The notes beneath the pieces were generated by a model that was given only the letters and a program-made list of their open reading frames with translations, ran no database searches and was not told the DNA's origin. A stretch of DNA of 64,000 nucleotides from assembly GCA_017477435.1 (NCBI GenBank), contig JAFUVV010000047.1:49072-113071 (forward strand). The letters run 5' to 3'. Positions 1 to 9,548 of the stretch are shown here, piece after piece (position 1 is the first letter of the stretch; every line of letters begins with the position of its first letter). The translations under genes were made by a program, and so were the position numbers. Source of the stretch: Prevotella sp. (GTDB lineage Bacteria; Bacteroidota; Bacteroidia; Bacteroidales; Bacteroidaceae).

Positions 1-793
1 CGGGTACCTGCTCGTCGACCACGGGCTGTGCGTTCTCTGGGTTCTTGATGGGCCCGAAGAGCTTCTTTATCATTGCTTCGGTATGGTCGACGTCGACGTC
101 ACCCACGACGATGATGCCTTGGTTTGTCGGGTGATACCACTTTTCGTAGTAGTCGCGCAGCTCCTGCGGCTTGAAGTTGTCTACCACCTCCATGAGTCCT
201 ATTGGGTAGCGCACTCCATACTTCGACCCTGGGTAGAGGGCTGGCAGGTTGCGTTCGAACATTCGGCTGGAGGCGCTTGTGCGCAGTCGCCATTCTTCGT
301 GTATGACGCCGCGTTCCTTGTCGATTTCTTCGGGATCGAGAGTGAGTCCGTCGGCCCAGTCGCGCAGGATGAGCAGGCATGAGTCGAGCGACTCCTGTCG
401 CGTGGTGGGCACGTTGTCGATGTTATACACCGTGCGGTCGATGCTGGTGAATGCATTGAGGTCGCCTCCGAACTGCACTCCGATGCTTTCGCAATAGCGT
501 ATGAGGTCGTTGCCTTTGAAGTTGTCTGAGCCATTGAATGCCATGTGCTCGAGGAAGTGTGCCAGTCCGCGCTGACTTTCTTCTTCCTGTATCGAGCCCA
601 CCTTCTGTGCGATGTAGAAGTTGGCGCGGTGCTCGGGCCAGTTGTTGTAGCGGATGAAATAGGTCAGTCCGTTGTCGAGCACGCCTGTGCGTACTGCTTC
701 GTCAGCGGGGATTGGGGGCATCATCTGTGCCAGGGTTGCCATGGTGCCGACGATGGTCAGCATCACAATGGCGGAAATTTTTCTTAGTGTCAT
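1..793 (-). CDS. M16 family zinc metallopeptidase, N-terminal part (cut by window edge)
   Basis: First 264 residues of a zinc peptidase of the M16 (insulinase/pitrilysin) family; the rest lies beyond the left edge. Residues 1-22 read as a signal peptide ending in LAQ, so an exported, probably periplasmic, peptidase is expected. The inverted zinc motif HxxEH is present as HFLEH (residues 79-83), and the third zinc ligand fits Glu160 in DKERGVI, 77 residues after His83, the usual family spacing. The visible half is therefore the catalytically competent one. The ATG at 793 lies about 30 nt after a good promoter at 826-856, which supports this start. Substrate unknown. Full length and the second M16 domain cannot be judged from here. 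Confidence 0.9.
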   Translation of the reverse strand, partial: MTLRKISAIVMLTIVGTMATLAQMMPPIPADEAVRTGVLDNGLTYFIRYNNWPEHRANFYIAQKVGSIQEEESQRGLAHFLEHMAFNGSDNFKGNDLIRYCESIGVQFGGDLNAFTSIDRTVYNIDNVPTTRQESLDSCLLILRDWADGLTLDPEEIDKERGVIHEEWRLRTSASSRMFERNLPALYPGSKYGVRYPIGLMEVVDNFKPQELRDYYEKWYHPTNQGIIVVGDVDVDHTEAMIKKLFGPIKNPENAQPVVDEQVP

Positions 794-825
794 CGTTATT
801 ATTATTAAATTAATGTATTTTGGCG

Positions 826-856
826 CAAAGTTACACAAAGTCGAGAGTAGAACAAA
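826..856 (-). promoter_or_regulatory. Promoter of the M16 peptidase gene
   Basis: On the minus strand TTTG (853-856) and TAACTTTG (826-833) are separated by exactly 19 bp, the Bacteroidetes -33/-7 arrangement. The spacer contains the TCT..CTCGACTT pattern shared with the promoters at 11671, 42863 and 63661. The predicted transcript starts about 30 nt before the ATG. Confidence 0.75.
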
Positions 857-921
857 GGAAAAAACTTGTTTTTTTCATTTTGCTATACCGAGACGCCTTA
901 ACTTCGACGAAGCCCAAGTTA
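826..921 (-). repeat. Promoter-linked hairpin repeat, copy 1
   Basis: Read on the minus strand: a hairpin with arms TAACTT and AAGTTA (899-921), then GGCGTCTCGG, an A/T-rich stretch, then the promoter at 826-856. It has the same order of parts as the copies near 11.6, 42.8 and 63.8 kb. There the hairpin arms and the -7 box read TACCTT/AAGGTA; here both have changed to TAACTT/AAGTTA. Confidence 0.6.
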
Positions 922-1080
922 CGACAAACTGGGGGTAGTACAAAAAATTTAGATGTCTTTTTATTAATTAGACGGCGAACTGCTGTAAAAACTACAAATA
1001 TTAAAAGATATTTTCATTTGCGGCAAATTATGCGCCGTCGGCGGCAATTTGCGTTTCAGATGATTCGGCCGGTGATGGGT

Positions 1081-2016
1081 TTATTTCCTCTCGTCTTTCT
1101 TGTTTCGTGGATGGTGGTTGAGGATTTCGTCGCGCAGTTGTGTGGTGTCGATGTGGGTGTATATCTCTGTGGTTGCAATCGACTCGTGGCCGAGCATCGA
1201 CTGTATGGCTCTGAGGTCGGCGCCGCCCTTGAGCAGTTCGGTGGCGAAGGAGTGGCGGAGGGTGTGGGGCGAGATGGTCTTTTTGATGCCGGCTTCCTGG
1301 GCCTGGCGCTTTATCATGATGAGAATCATCGTACGGGTGAGGTGGCTGCCGCGGCGGTTGAGGAACACATAGTCGTCTTCGCCGGGCTTGATGTTCATAC
1401 GTCTGCGGTCGTCGAACCATAGCCTGAGCTCTTTTACTGCCCGCGGCGAGATGGGCACAAGGCGCTCTTTCGAACCTTTTCCCATGACGCGTATGAAGCC
1501 GTCGTCGAGGTAAAGGTTTGACATTTTCAGACTTACCAGTTCCGACACTCGCAGTCCGCAGGAGAAGAGCACTTCGATGATGGCGCGGTTGCGGTGGCCC
1601 TCAGCCTTTTCGAGGTCGATGGAGGCTTCGAGGAGGTCGATTTCCTCGGTGGTGAGTACTTCGGGCAGATGCTCTGGCAGCCGTGGCCACTCGAGGAGCT
1701 CGGTGGGGTCGGTGTCGATGTATCCGTCGATAAGCAGATAGCGATAGAACGCCCTCACGCCGCTCAGTATGCGCCCCTGGCTGCGGGCTCCGACGCCGCG
1801 CTCGTGGACGGAAAGGGCGAAGGATTCGAGGAAGCCGAAGTCGGCATCGGTGGGGGCAACGCCCTTCTCGCGGCAGTAGTCGAGCAGATAGTCGAGGTCG
1901 TGGCGATAGGCGTCGATGGTATTGGGCGAGAGACTGCGCTCCAACTTCAGGTAGCGGAGGTAGTGGCTCACCGTCTTGTCGGCGACGGGGCTCTCTGTGG
2001 CGGGTCTTGTGGTCAT
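1081..2016 (-). CDS. xerD: Tyrosine recombinase XerD
   Basis: Site-specific tyrosine recombinase of 311 residues, the normal length for XerC/XerD, which resolve chromosome dimers at dif together with FtsK. Residues about 14-105 form the SAM-like core-binding domain and 120-300 the catalytic domain. The catalytic set is complete: Arg156 (GLRVSEL), Lys180 (MGKGSKE), His251 and Arg254 (HTLRHSFATELLKGG), His277 (LGHESI) and nucleophile Tyr286 (EIYTH). XerD rather than XerC is inferred from overall resemblance and single-gene context. The gene is monocistronic and divergent from ribD; a 22-bp repeat array lies in the shared upstream region. An integrase of a mobile element is unlikely, because no cargo or attachment duplications are visible. 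Confidence 0.92.
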   Translation of the reverse strand: MTTRPATESPVADKTVSHYLRYLKLERSLSPNTIDAYRHDLDYLLDYCREKGVAPTDADFGFLESFALSVHERGVGARSQGRILSGVRAFYRYLLIDGYIDTDPTELLEWPRLPEHLPEVLTTEEIDLLEASIDLEKAEGHRNRAIIEVLFSCGLRVSELVSLKMSNLYLDDGFIRVMGKGSKERLVPISPRAVKELRLWFDDRRRMNIKPGEDDYVFLNRRGSHLTRTMILIMIKRQAQEAGIKKTISPHTLRHSFATELLKGGADLRAIQSMLGHESIATTEIYTHIDTTQLRDEILNHHPRNKKDERK

Positions 2017-2115
2017 GAGATATGAATGCGGATACGTTTATTTTCCACTGCATGCAAAATTAACATATAAACGCAAAAACGTGAAATATTATCGCCGAAA
2101 AAATCCTCCGATGCC

Positions 2116-2200
2116 AGTACATGGGCCTTGTACTCGCAGTACATGAGCTTTGTACTCCGAGTACATGACTCTTGTACTCGCAGTACATGGGCTTTGTACT
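2116..2200. repeat. GTAC-type 22-bp array A (4 units)
   Basis: Four consecutive 22-bp units start at 2116, 2138, 2160 and 2182. Each has the form AGTACA, 7 nt, TGTACT, 3 nt; the commonest unit core is AGTACATGGGCTTTGTACT. The array lies between the divergent xerD and ribD genes, about 80 bp before the ribD -7 box. Units differ only in the 7-nt and 3-nt spacers. Confidence 0.9.
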
Positions 2201-2256
2201 GCAGCCCGGAAAACCGTATGGCGATGGCGGGGAAATGGTAAAAAGAAGCCGATTGT

Positions 2257-2288
2257 CTTGCCTATGTATTCAAAATATTGTAACTTTG
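2257..2288 (+). promoter_or_regulatory. Promoter of ribD
   Basis: TAACTTTG at 2281-2288 is a perfect -7 box, with CTTG at 2257-2260 about 20 bp upstream. It places the transcript start near 2293 and so supports the ATG at 2308, not the in-frame GTG at 2293, as ribD start. Confidence 0.65.
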
Positions 2289-2307
2289 GCTTGTGATTCC
2301 GAATATC

Positions 2308-3240
2308 ATGTCTACCGACGAGAAGTACATGCGCCGCTGTCTGGAGCTTGCTGCTAACGGACTTCCCACCACGAGGCCCAATCCCATGGTGGGTGCGGTG
2401 ATTGTGGCGCGCGACAGAATCATCGGTGAAGGCTACCACATACGCTGCGGAGAGGCGCATGCCGAGGTTAATGCCTTTGCATCGGTGAGCGATGCCGACA
2501 ACCATCTGCTCGGCGAGGCAACCATCTACGTGAGTCTTGAGCCTTGCTCGCACTACGGAAAGACTCCTCCCTGTGCCGACCTTATTATAGAAAAAGGTGT
2601 TCGACGCGTGGTGGTGGGATGCGTAGATACGTTCAGCGAGGTGAGCGGCCGTGGCATCAGCCGACTGCGCGACGCAGGGATTGAAGTAGAGGTGGGTGTG
2701 CTGGAGAAAGAATGCCGATGGATGAACCGACGTTTCTTCACCTTCAACGAGCGCAAGAGGCCCTACATCATACTAAAGTGGGCGCAGAGCAGCAACGGAT
2801 TTATCGACAACAACTTCCACCCTACCGCCATCTCTACGCCATTCACCCAGATGCTTGCGCACAAGCTTCGCAGCGAGGAGGATGCCATACTCGTAGGGCG
2901 TGTGACTGCCGAGCGCGACAAGCCCCGTCTCGACGTGAGGATGTGGAGCGGACAGTCGCCGCGAAGAGTGGTGCTAAGCCATGCCACCAGCATCGACGCC
3001 ACCCTGCACATGCTCGCCGAGGAAGGCGTGCAGAGCCTGATAGTGGAAGGAGGCGCACAGACCCACCAGAGCTTCCTCGACCGCCGGCTGTGGGACGAGC
3101 TGAGAGTGGAGACGGCACCCATGGAGTTCGACTCAGGCACAAGAGCCGTCAAAGTGCCCGACGACGCAGTGCTCATAAGCCGGGAGAAGTTCGGAGCAAA
3201 CACGATAGAGCGATACAAGTCGCCCGACTCGGTCGCGTAA
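2308..3240 (+). CDS. ribD: Riboflavin biosynthesis deaminase/reductase RibD
   Basis: Bifunctional enzyme of riboflavin synthesis: the N-terminal deaminase and C-terminal NADPH-dependent reductase convert the diaminopyrimidine from GTP cyclohydrolase II to 5-amino-6-ribitylaminouracil phosphate. The cytidine-deaminase-type zinc site is complete: HAE at 51-53 and PC(x)8C with Cys80 and Cys89 (PCSHYGKTPPC). The reductase half begins near RPYIILKWAQSSNGFID and ends with IVEGGAQTHQSFLD. At 310 residues the protein is about 40-55 shorter than typical RibD; the gap falls in the reductase between RRVVLSHATSID and the VQSLIVEGG strand. Whether the reductase still works is not certain. The gene appears to be transcribed alone. 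Confidence 0.88.
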   Translation: MSTDEKYMRRCLELAANGLPTTRPNPMVGAVIVARDRIIGEGYHIRCGEAHAEVNAFASVSDADNHLLGEATIYVSLEPCSHYGKTPPCADLIIEKGVRRVVVGCVDTFSEVSGRGISRLRDAGIEVEVGVLEKECRWMNRRFFTFNERKRPYIILKWAQSSNGFIDNNFHPTAISTPFTQMLAHKLRSEEDAILVGRVTAERDKPRLDVRMWSGQSPRRVVLSHATSIDATLHMLAEEGVQSLIVEGGAQTHQSFLDRRLWDELRVETAPMEFDSGTRAVKVPDDAVLISREKFGANTIERYKSPDSVA

Positions 3241-3312
3241 AAACGAAATCGAAAGAAAAACAACCCAGAAAAAATATTTTTCTGATATTTAATGCTTTAT
3301 CCGACACGAAAA

Positions 3313-3344
3313 TTTGTTTTTTTCGCCGATAATCCTTAATTTTG
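3313..3344 (+). promoter_or_regulatory. Promoter of the HerA-like ATPase gene
   Basis: TTTG (3313-3316), 20 bp, then TAATTTTG (3337-3344), matching the Bacteroidetes -33/-7 consensus. The start codon at 3380 follows about 30 nt after the predicted transcript start. Confidence 0.65.
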
Positions 3345-3379
3345 CGAATAAGAAGAAAAAACTAAAAAACCAATAATAT

Positions 3380-4963
3380 ATGTACGACAAAGAACGCGGG
3401 CTCTACATAGCCCATTGCTCTAAGGGAGCACTATCGATAGTAGGTAAGATGGCCAATCGTCACGGACTTATCGCCGGCGCCACCGGTACCGGTAAGACCG
3501 TCACGCTGCAAGTGATGGCCGAGAGTTTTTGTCAGGTCGGCGTGCCATGCTTTATGGCCGACATGAAGGGAGACTTGTCGGGAATAAGCCAAGTGGGCAA
3601 GATGTCGGGATTCATTGAGAAGCGCCTGCCGGAGTTCGGCATAGAGAATCCAGAGTTCCAAGCATGCCCCGTGCGCTTCTACGACGTCTACGGCGAGCAG
3701 GGACACCCCATGCGGGCAACGATAAGCCAAATGGGACCACAGCTGTTGTCGCGACTGCTGCAGCTCAACGAGACACAGGATGGAGTGCTGAACATCGTAT
3801 TCCGCATCGCCGACGAGCGCGGACTGCTCATCCTCGACCTGAAAGACCTGCGCTCAATGCTCGACTATGTGGCAAAGAACGCAGCACAGTATACCACTAA
3901 ATACGGAAACATCTCAACGGCATCCGTAGGAGCCATACAGCGCGCACTGCTACAGCTCGAGGCACAAGGTGCCGACAAATTCTTCGGAGAGCCGTCGTTC
4001 GACATCTACGACCTCATGCAGACCGAAGGCGGAAAGGGTGTGATGAACGTGCTGGCTGCCGACAAACTCATGATGCAGCCAAAGCTCTACTCCACATTCC
4101 TGCTATGGCTACTCTCGGAGCTATACTCCACACTGCCCGAAGTGGGCGACATGGAACTGCCGAAGCTCGTGTTCTTCTTCGACGAGGCACACATGCTCTT
4201 CGACGGCACATCGAAGGCACTGCTCGACAAGATTGAACAGGTAATCAGGCTCATACGTTCGAAGGGCGTAGGCATATACTTCATCACCCAGAGCCCGACA
4301 GACATACCCGAGAACATCCTCGGCCAGCTCGGAAACCGCGTACAGCATGCCCTCCGCGCATATACACCGAAAGACCAAAAAGCAGTGAAGACAGCAGCCG
4401 ACACCTTCCGCGCCAATCCAGAGTTCAAGACCGACGAGGCCATTATGAACCTCGAGACAGGTGAGGCCCTCGTAAGCTTCCTCGACGAGAAAGGAGCACC
4501 GAGTATTGTCGAACGTGCAAAGATACTCTTCCCGCTCAGCCAGATAGGCGCAGTGACCGAAGGACAACGCCTCGACATCATCAAAGGATCGCGCATCTAC
4601 GGCAAATACGACACACCAATCGACCGCGAGAGTGCCTACGAGCAACTCGTCAGAGAGGCCGAGCAAGCCAAGGCAGAAGCAGACGCAATGGCAGAAGCAG
4701 CAGCCGAAGAGAAAGCCGCAAGCAAGGGAGGAAAGGCAAAGAACACAGTGATGGGAAAAGTGATAAAAGCCATCATCACAGCCGTGACCACCACACTCGC
4801 CACAGTGCTCGGAACAGCAGTGAGCAACAAAGTGACAGGCACGAAAGCAAAAAAATCGAGCACGTCGACAACAGGCAAAGTAGTGAAGAACGCTACATCG
4901 GCCGCCACACGCACAATAACAAAGGAACTCACCCGAGACATTCTCGGAAACCTCGTGAAATAA
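3380..4963 (+). CDS. HerA-like (DUF853/YjgR family) ATPase
   Basis: Cytoplasmic P-loop ATPase of 527 residues resembling the DUF853/YjgR group, which is related to HerA-FtsK helicases. Walker A is GATGTGKT (33-40), and Walker B is LVFFFDEAH with Asp268-Glu269. The motif [25 protein letters not shown] further on is typical of this group. The last 120 residues change character: a Glu/Ala/Lys-rich stretch, then a short hydrophobic helix-forming segment ([18 protein letters not shown]) and a Lys/Thr/Ser-rich tail. The biological role of the family is not established; DNA or protein translocation is inferred from the fold. It follows ribD by 139 bp with its own promoter. Confidence 0.82.
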   Translation: MYDKERGLYIAHCSKGALSIVGKMANRHGLIAGATGTGKTVTLQVMAESFCQVGVPCFMADMKGDLSGISQVGKMSGFIEKRLPEFGIENPEFQACPVRFYDVYGEQGHPMRATISQMGPQLLSRLLQLNETQDGVLNIVFRIADERGLLILDLKDLRSMLDYVAKNAAQYTTKYGNISTASVGAIQRALLQLEAQGADKFFGEPSFDIYDLMQTEGGKGVMNVLAADKLMMQPKLYSTFLLWLLSELYSTLPEVGDMELPKLVFFFDEAHMLFDGTSKALLDKIEQVIRLIRSKGVGIYFITQSPTDIPENILGQLGNRVQHALRAYTPKDQKAVKTAADTFRANPEFKTDEAIMNLETGEALVSFLDEKGAPSIVERAKILFPLSQIGAVTEGQRLDIIKGSRIYGKYDTPIDRESAYEQLVREAEQAKAEADAMAEAAAEEKAASKGGKAKNTVMGKVIKAIITAVTTTLATVLGTAVSNKVTGTKAKKSSTSTTGKVVKNATSAATRTITKELTRDILGNLVK

Positions 4964-4993
4964 AACCACAGAAGGTAAGATTTATTGTTGAAA

Positions 4994-5030
4994 GGTGCGA
5001 GATATGGATTTTTTTTCATACCTTCGCACC
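4994..5030 (+). promoter_or_regulatory. Possible argS promoter with overlapping dyad
   Basis: A near-consensus -7 box TACCTTCG (5019-5026) lies 30 bp before the argS ATG. It overlaps the right arm of a 7-bp dyad, GGTGCGA (4994-5000) and TCGCACC (5024-5030). No convincing -33 box is visible. The dyad could be an operator or chance. Confidence 0.35.
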
Positions 5031-5056
5031 TCGAAACATTTAACACACTATCATAG

Positions 5057-6874
5057 ATGAAAATAGAAGACAAAATATCGCTTGCCGTTATAAATGCCAT
5101 CAAAGAACTCTACGGTCAGGAAATACCGGAGTCAATGGCACAGTTGCAAAAGACAAAAAGCACCTTCGAGGGCAATCTGACACTCGTGGTGTTCCCGTTC
5201 CTGAAGATATCGCACAAGAAACCTGAGGACACTGCCCAGGAAATAGGCGACTATCTGCAGCAGAACTGCGACGCCGTGAGCAGCTTCAACGTGGTGAAGG
5301 GTTTCCTCAACCTGAACATCTCGGAGAACGCCTGGGCTGCACTGCTCGAAGATATCAATAGCGACGAGCATTTCGGAATGAAGGCCGTGACCGACGAGAG
5401 CCCGCTGGTGATGGTGGAGTATTCTTCGCCCAACACCAACAAACCGCTCCACCTCGGACACGTGAGGAATAACCTGCTCGGCTGGTCGCTGGCTAAAATC
5501 ATGGAAGCCAACGGCAACAAGGTGGTGAAGACAAACATCGTGAACGACCGCGGAATACACATCTGCAAGTCGATGCTGGCATGGCAGAAGTGGGGCAACG
5601 GCGAGACACCAGAGTCGAGCGGAAAGAAAGGCGACCACCTCATAGGCGACTACTACGTGCTCTTCGACAAACATTACCGCGCAGAGGTGGCTACACTCAA
5701 AGCCGAACTGATGGCTCAGGGCATCGACGAGGAAAAGGCAGAGGAGAAAGCCAAGGCCGAAGCACCGCTCATCCGCGAAGCCCACGAGATGCTCGTAAAG
5801 TGGGAACAGGGAGATAAAGACGTGCGCAGCCTCTGGGAAACAATGAACTCATGGGTATACGCAGGCTTCGATGAGACATACAAGGCACTCGGAGTAGGAT
5901 TCGACAAAATATACTACGAGTCGCAGACATATCTCGAAGGAAAGAAGAAAGTAGAGGAAGGCCTCGAAAAGGGTATTTTCTTCCGCAAAGACGATGGCAG
6001 CGTGTGGGCCGATCTGACCAACGACGGCCTCGACCAGAAACTGCTCCTGCGCTCCGACGGCACATCGGTGTATATGACGCAAGACATCGGAACGGCACAA
6101 ATGAGATTCAGCGACTATCCCATAGACAAAATGATATACGTCGTGGGAAACGAGCAAAACTATCATTTCCAAGTGCTTTCGATTCTTCTCGACCGCCTCG
6201 GATTCAAGTGGGGAAAGGAACTTGTCCACTTCTCCTACGGCATGGTGGAACTCCCCAACGGCAAGATGAAAAGCCGCGAAGGTACAGTTGTCGATGCCGA
6301 CGACCTCATCGAGACGATGATAGCCGATGCCCGACGCACAAGCGACGAGCTGGGCAAGTTTGCCGACATGAGCGAGGAAGAGAAACAGGAGATTGCACGA
6401 ATCGTGGGACTCGGCGCACTGAAGTATTTCATCCTAAAGGTCGACGCCCGCAAGAACATGCTCTTCAATCCAGAGGAGAGCATCGACTTCAACGGCAACA
6501 CAGGTCCGTTCATTCAGTACACCTATGCCCGCATACGCTCTATCCTGCGCAAGGCAGCTGCCGAAGGCATTGAAATCTCAACCCTCAAGTCTCAACTCTC
6601 AACTCTTAACGACAAGGAGATTGAACTCATACAGAAGATGAGCGAGTTCTCGGCAGCCGTGGAGCAGGCGGGAAAAGACTATTCGCCCAGCGGCATAGCA
6701 AACTACTGCTACGAACTGACGAAGCAGTTCAACCAGTTCTACCACGACTACAGCATCCTCAACGCCGACACCGACGAGCAGAAACGTCAGCGCCTGATGC
6801 TGGCAAAGAACGTAGCGAAGGTTATACGCAACGCCATGTCGCTCCTCGGAATAGAAGTGCCGGAGCGCATGTAA
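5057..6874 (+). CDS. argS: Arginine-tRNA ligase
   Basis: Class I arginyl-tRNA synthetase of 605 residues, full length for the family; it charges tRNA-Arg with arginine in the cytoplasm. The N-terminal additional domain (Add1) occupies about the first 110 residues. The HIGH signature is HLGH (132-135) in SPNTNKPLHLGHVRNN, and the KMSKS-equivalent is KMKSREGTVVDADDL near residue 400. The anticodon-binding helical domain at the C terminus ends in the characteristic LLGIEVPERM. The ATG at 5057 is preceded by a possible promoter at 5019. A tRNA-Arg (CCT) gene is also present in the window, but there is no regulatory link to it in the sequence. No T-box-like leader was seen. Confidence 0.97.
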   Translation: MKIEDKISLAVINAIKELYGQEIPESMAQLQKTKSTFEGNLTLVVFPFLKISHKKPEDTAQEIGDYLQQNCDAVSSFNVVKGFLNLNISENAWAALLEDINSDEHFGMKAVTDESPLVMVEYSSPNTNKPLHLGHVRNNLLGWSLAKIMEANGNKVVKTNIVNDRGIHICKSMLAWQKWGNGETPESSGKKGDHLIGDYYVLFDKHYRAEVATLKAELMAQGIDEEKAEEKAKAEAPLIREAHEMLVKWEQGDKDVRSLWETMNSWVYAGFDETYKALGVGFDKIYYESQTYLEGKKKVEEGLEKGIFFRKDDGSVWADLTNDGLDQKLLLRSDGTSVYMTQDIGTAQMRFSDYPIDKMIYVVGNEQNYHFQVLSILLDRLGFKWGKELVHFSYGMVELPNGKMKSREGTVVDADDLIETMIADARRTSDELGKFADMSEEEKQEIARIVGLGALKYFILKVDARKNMLFNPEESIDFNGNTGPFIQYTYARIRSILRKAAAEGIEISTLKSQLSTLNDKEIELIQKMSEFSAAVEQAGKDYSPSGIANYCYELTKQFNQFYHDYSILNADTDEQKRQRLMLAKNVAKVIRNAMSLLGIEVPERM

Positions 6875-6895
6875 GGCTCTCTACCCATAAACATT

Positions 6896-7384
6896 TTGAA
6901 GTATTGTCCTGTGAATAAACTGCCTGATAATCCTCCATCCTACCGCAACGACACCGTTCTACCCCTTCCTCCAGAGGTGGAAGCAAAAGCTTGGGCTGTG
7001 GATGCGGCATGCTCGGGCAATCCCGGGCCGATGGAGTATCAGGCCGTCGACCTGCAGACAGGAGCGCCGGTGTTTCACTTCGGCCCCGTATATGGCACCA
7101 ACAACATCGGCGAGTTTCTTGCTATAGTCCATGCACTTGCGCTGATGGAGAAGCACGGAATAACCGACAGGGTGATATATAGCGACTCCTACAACGCCAT
7201 CCTGTGGGTGAACAACAAACGTTGCAAGACTAAGCTGCCCCGCTCGGCAGAGACAGAAGAGCTGTTCAGCATAATCACTCGCGCCGAGATCTGGCTGCGG
7301 ACACACGTGATAAAGACGCCAATACGCAAATGGGAAACGGCAAAATGGGGCGAGGTGCCAGCAGACTTCGGGCGGAAGAAATAG
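6896..7384 (+). CDS. Ribonuclease HI family protein
   Basis: RNase H-fold protein of about 160 residues, expected to cut the RNA strand of RNA-DNA hybrids. Counted from the TTG at 6896, the four acidic catalytic positions are all visible: Asp36 (VDAACSGNPG), Glu73 (NIGEFLA), Asp97 (IYSDSYNAILWV) and Asp157 (PADFGRKK). The family-specific NPG and SDS signatures are intact. Start is uncertain: no upstream ATG exists before Met46, so the TTG at 6896 or the GTG at 6911 must be used. The N terminus is short, so the hybrid-binding viroplasmin domain often fused to Bacteroides RNase H is absent. It follows argS by 21-36 bp and may be cotranscribed. Confidence 0.82.
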   Translation: MKYCPVNKLPDNPPSYRNDTVLPLPPEVEAKAWAVDAACSGNPGPMEYQAVDLQTGAPVFHFGPVYGTNNIGEFLAIVHALALMEKHGITDRVIYSDSYNAILWVNNKRCKTKLPRSAETEELFSIITRAEIWLRTHVIKTPIRKWETAKWGEVPADFGRKK

Positions 7385-7415
7385 GACAAAATCTGATTTA
7401 TACGACCTCAGACAC

Positions 7416-7451
7416 AAAAGGGGAAGCGACAAACAAGCCGCTTCCCCTTTT
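7416..7451. terminator. Bidirectional terminator between RNase H and dsbD-like genes
   Basis: AAAAGGGGAAGCG (7416-7428) pairs perfectly with CGCTTCCCCTTTT (7439-7451). T-rich tracts follow on both strands, as expected between two convergent genes. Confidence 0.85.
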
Positions 7452-7467
7452 ATTTTTTCTCTTTCAT

Positions 7468-9540
7468 TTATTTTTTGCTTTTGAACCTCTGCAGTCCTTC
7501 GTCGAGGAAGCGCAGATACTCCGAGATGTCTTCATTGTAGCTTCGCGATGGTGTGAGTGCATGTCCATCGGGATCGACTGCAACATAGAACGGCTGCGTG
7601 TTGGCTCCGAATTTATATCTCTGCAGCCAGCTCCATTTGTCTTTTTCTGTCTTCAGTGTCTGTGTCTGTCCTTTCTCGTCGACGATGGTCTCTTCATTAT
7701 CCAAGGCTTTGCGGTCGTCGACGTAAAGGGAAACAAGGATATAGTCGTTCTGCAGACGCTCTGCTACGCGAGGATCAGTCCACACTGCGGCTTCCATCTT
7801 ACGGCAGTTGACGCAGCCGAATCCGGTGAAGTCGAGCAAAAGCGGTTTATTCTCGCGCCGTGCAGCAGCGATGGCATCCTCGTAGTTGGTATATTGCGCC
7901 TCGACAGCCACCTTGCTCTTGCTCCATCGGAGCGTATTCATCGGCGGAGCAAAGGCGCTGACGGCCTTCACGGGAGCGCCCCACAGCCCCGGCACCATAT
8001 AGGCGGCGAAGAGCAGCGATGCTACACCAGCCAACTTACAGAGCCACGGCATGCGACGCGACGTGCCTTCCACCTCGTCGCTCGGAAAACGATAGACGCC
8101 AAGAAGATAGAGTCCCATGGCGGCGAAGATGATGATCCACAGGATGAGGAACACCTCGCGGCTCATGAGGTTCCAACCGTATGCCAGGTCGGCAACAGAC
8201 AGGAATTTCAGTGAGAAAGCGAACTCGATGAATCCGAGCACCACGTTTATCGTGTTCATCCACGACCCCGACCGCGGCATCTGCTTCAGCCATGTGGGGA
8301 AGAGTGCAAACAGTGTGAACGGCAGTGCAAGCGCCAGTGCGAAGCCGAACATTCCCACTGCAGGGCTTACCCACGAGCCCGACGTGACCGACTCCACGAG
8401 CAGTAATCCCACTATGGGCGCCGTGCACGAGAAGCTGACGAGGGCTAGCGTGAATGCCATGAGGAAGATGCTTATGAATCCGCTTGTGCGGGCGGCCTTA
8501 CTGTCGATGCTGTCGGCCCATCGGGAAGGCAGTCGAATCTCGAACAGGCCGAAGAATGACAGTGCAAAGACCACGAGCAGCAGGAAGAGGAACACGTTGA
8601 ACACGGCATTAGTGGACATCGCATTGAGGGCGTCGGAGCCGAACAGTGCGGTCACTAACAGTCCGAGCGCCAAATAGATGACTATAATGGCCGCTCCATA
8701 GAGCACAGCCTCTCCCACCCCGCGGCGCTTGTCGCCCTTGTTGCGCTTCAGGAAGAAGCTCACCGTCATAGGTATTATCGGCCACACACAGGGTGTGAGG
8801 AGCGCGAGCAGTCCACCGAGGAAGCCCATTATGAAAATGTACCATAGCGAGTGGTCGCTCAGTCGGCCAGTGTCGCCAAGGGCTGCCATCTCGTCAATGA
8901 CAGGTGCATAAATTTCAGAGGAGTATTGAGGTGAGAGGGAGGAGGGATTGGCTGCAGCAACTGTATCCAAGGCAAGACTGTCGCTCGCAATGGCCGATGC
9001 CAGACTATCGGCATCGGCAGCCGACTCCATCTTTTCGTTGCCTTCCTCTTGTGGCTTGTTCTCGCCGCTATTGTCGGATTTCGCCATCGGCGACTTGCCG
9101 CTCTCCACAAGTTTGCATTCCATTGGCGGGAGGCAGCTCTGATCGTTGCAAGCACCATACTCCAGATAGGCATCGACACTATAGTCGGGCTTCGTGAATT
9201 TTATCTTCTGAACAAACTGCACCGCCGACTCGAAGTATCGCAGCTGCATGCCAAACACTTCGTCGTAGGCGTCTATCTCCTTACCGCGCGCCTGCAGCTT
9301 TCCCACGGGCTCGCAACCTTCCATCTTGTTCACCTTCAGCGCCGCTTCTATCGGTCCGCTGTCGCCCAGGCCAGTGGAATAGACATGCCAGCCGGGGTCT
9401 ATCGTGCCGCTGAACACCAGCTCTGCCTCGCCGTCGCCAGTGGGCTTGAGTTGCGAGGTGAATCTCACGGGATCGACAATCTGAGCGACAGCGAATGCCG
9501 TGATAATCAGAAACAAAAACGATAATATCAGTCTTTTCAT
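7468..9540 (-). CDS. DsbD-like thiol:disulfide interchange protein
   Basis: Inner-membrane protein of 690 residues resembling DsbD/ScsB, which moves electrons from cytoplasmic thioredoxin to periplasmic disulfides. Order of parts: signal peptide (1-20, ending VAQ); periplasmic DsbD alpha-like domain (about 25-170) with a Cys pair in YGACNDQSCLPP; a low-complexity Ala/Asp/Ser linker (about 170-210); eight or so membrane segments starting near IFIMGFLGGLLALLTPCVWP; and a C-terminal thioredoxin domain with the CVNC redox pair in LDFTGFGCVNCRKME. The membrane domain contains Cys residues in TPCVWP and SFSCTAP, the usual pair for electron transfer. All three redox pairs are therefore present. The gene has its own promoter at 9549 and a shared terminator at 7416. 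Confidence 0.92.
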   Translation of the reverse strand: MKRLILSFLFLIITAFAVAQIVDPVRFTSQLKPTGDGEAELVFSGTIDPGWHVYSTGLGDSGPIEAALKVNKMEGCEPVGKLQARGKEIDAYDEVFGMQLRYFESAVQFVQKIKFTKPDYSVDAYLEYGACNDQSCLPPMECKLVESGKSPMAKSDNSGENKPQEEGNEKMESAADADSLASAIASDSLALDTVAAANPSSLSPQYSSEIYAPVIDEMAALGDTGRLSDHSLWYIFIMGFLGGLLALLTPCVWPIIPMTVSFFLKRNKGDKRRGVGEAVLYGAAIIVIYLALGLLVTALFGSDALNAMSTNAVFNVFLFLLLVVFALSFFGLFEIRLPSRWADSIDSKAARTSGFISIFLMAFTLALVSFSCTAPIVGLLLVESVTSGSWVSPAVGMFGFALALALPFTLFALFPTWLKQMPRSGSWMNTINVVLGFIEFAFSLKFLSVADLAYGWNLMSREVFLILWIIIFAAMGLYLLGVYRFPSDEVEGTSRRMPWLCKLAGVASLLFAAYMVPGLWGAPVKAVSAFAPPMNTLRWSKSKVAVEAQYTNYEDAIAAARRENKPLLLDFTGFGCVNCRKMEAAVWTDPRVAERLQNDYILVSLYVDDRKALDNEETIVDEKGQTQTLKTEKDKWSWLQRYKFGANTQPFYVAVDPDGHALTPSRSYNEDISEYLRFLDEGLQRFKSKK

Positions 9541-9548
9541 ACAATTTG

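Noticed and set aside
820-1422. Plus-strand open frame of 200 codons antisense to xerD and its 3' flank
   Set aside because: It overlaps the well-supported xerD on the other strand, has no recognisable domain and no promoter or ribosome-binding context.
1081-2016. Integrase of a mobile element instead of XerD
   Set aside because: Length and motifs fit the housekeeping recombinase, and no cargo, attachment repeats or mobilisation genes are adjacent.
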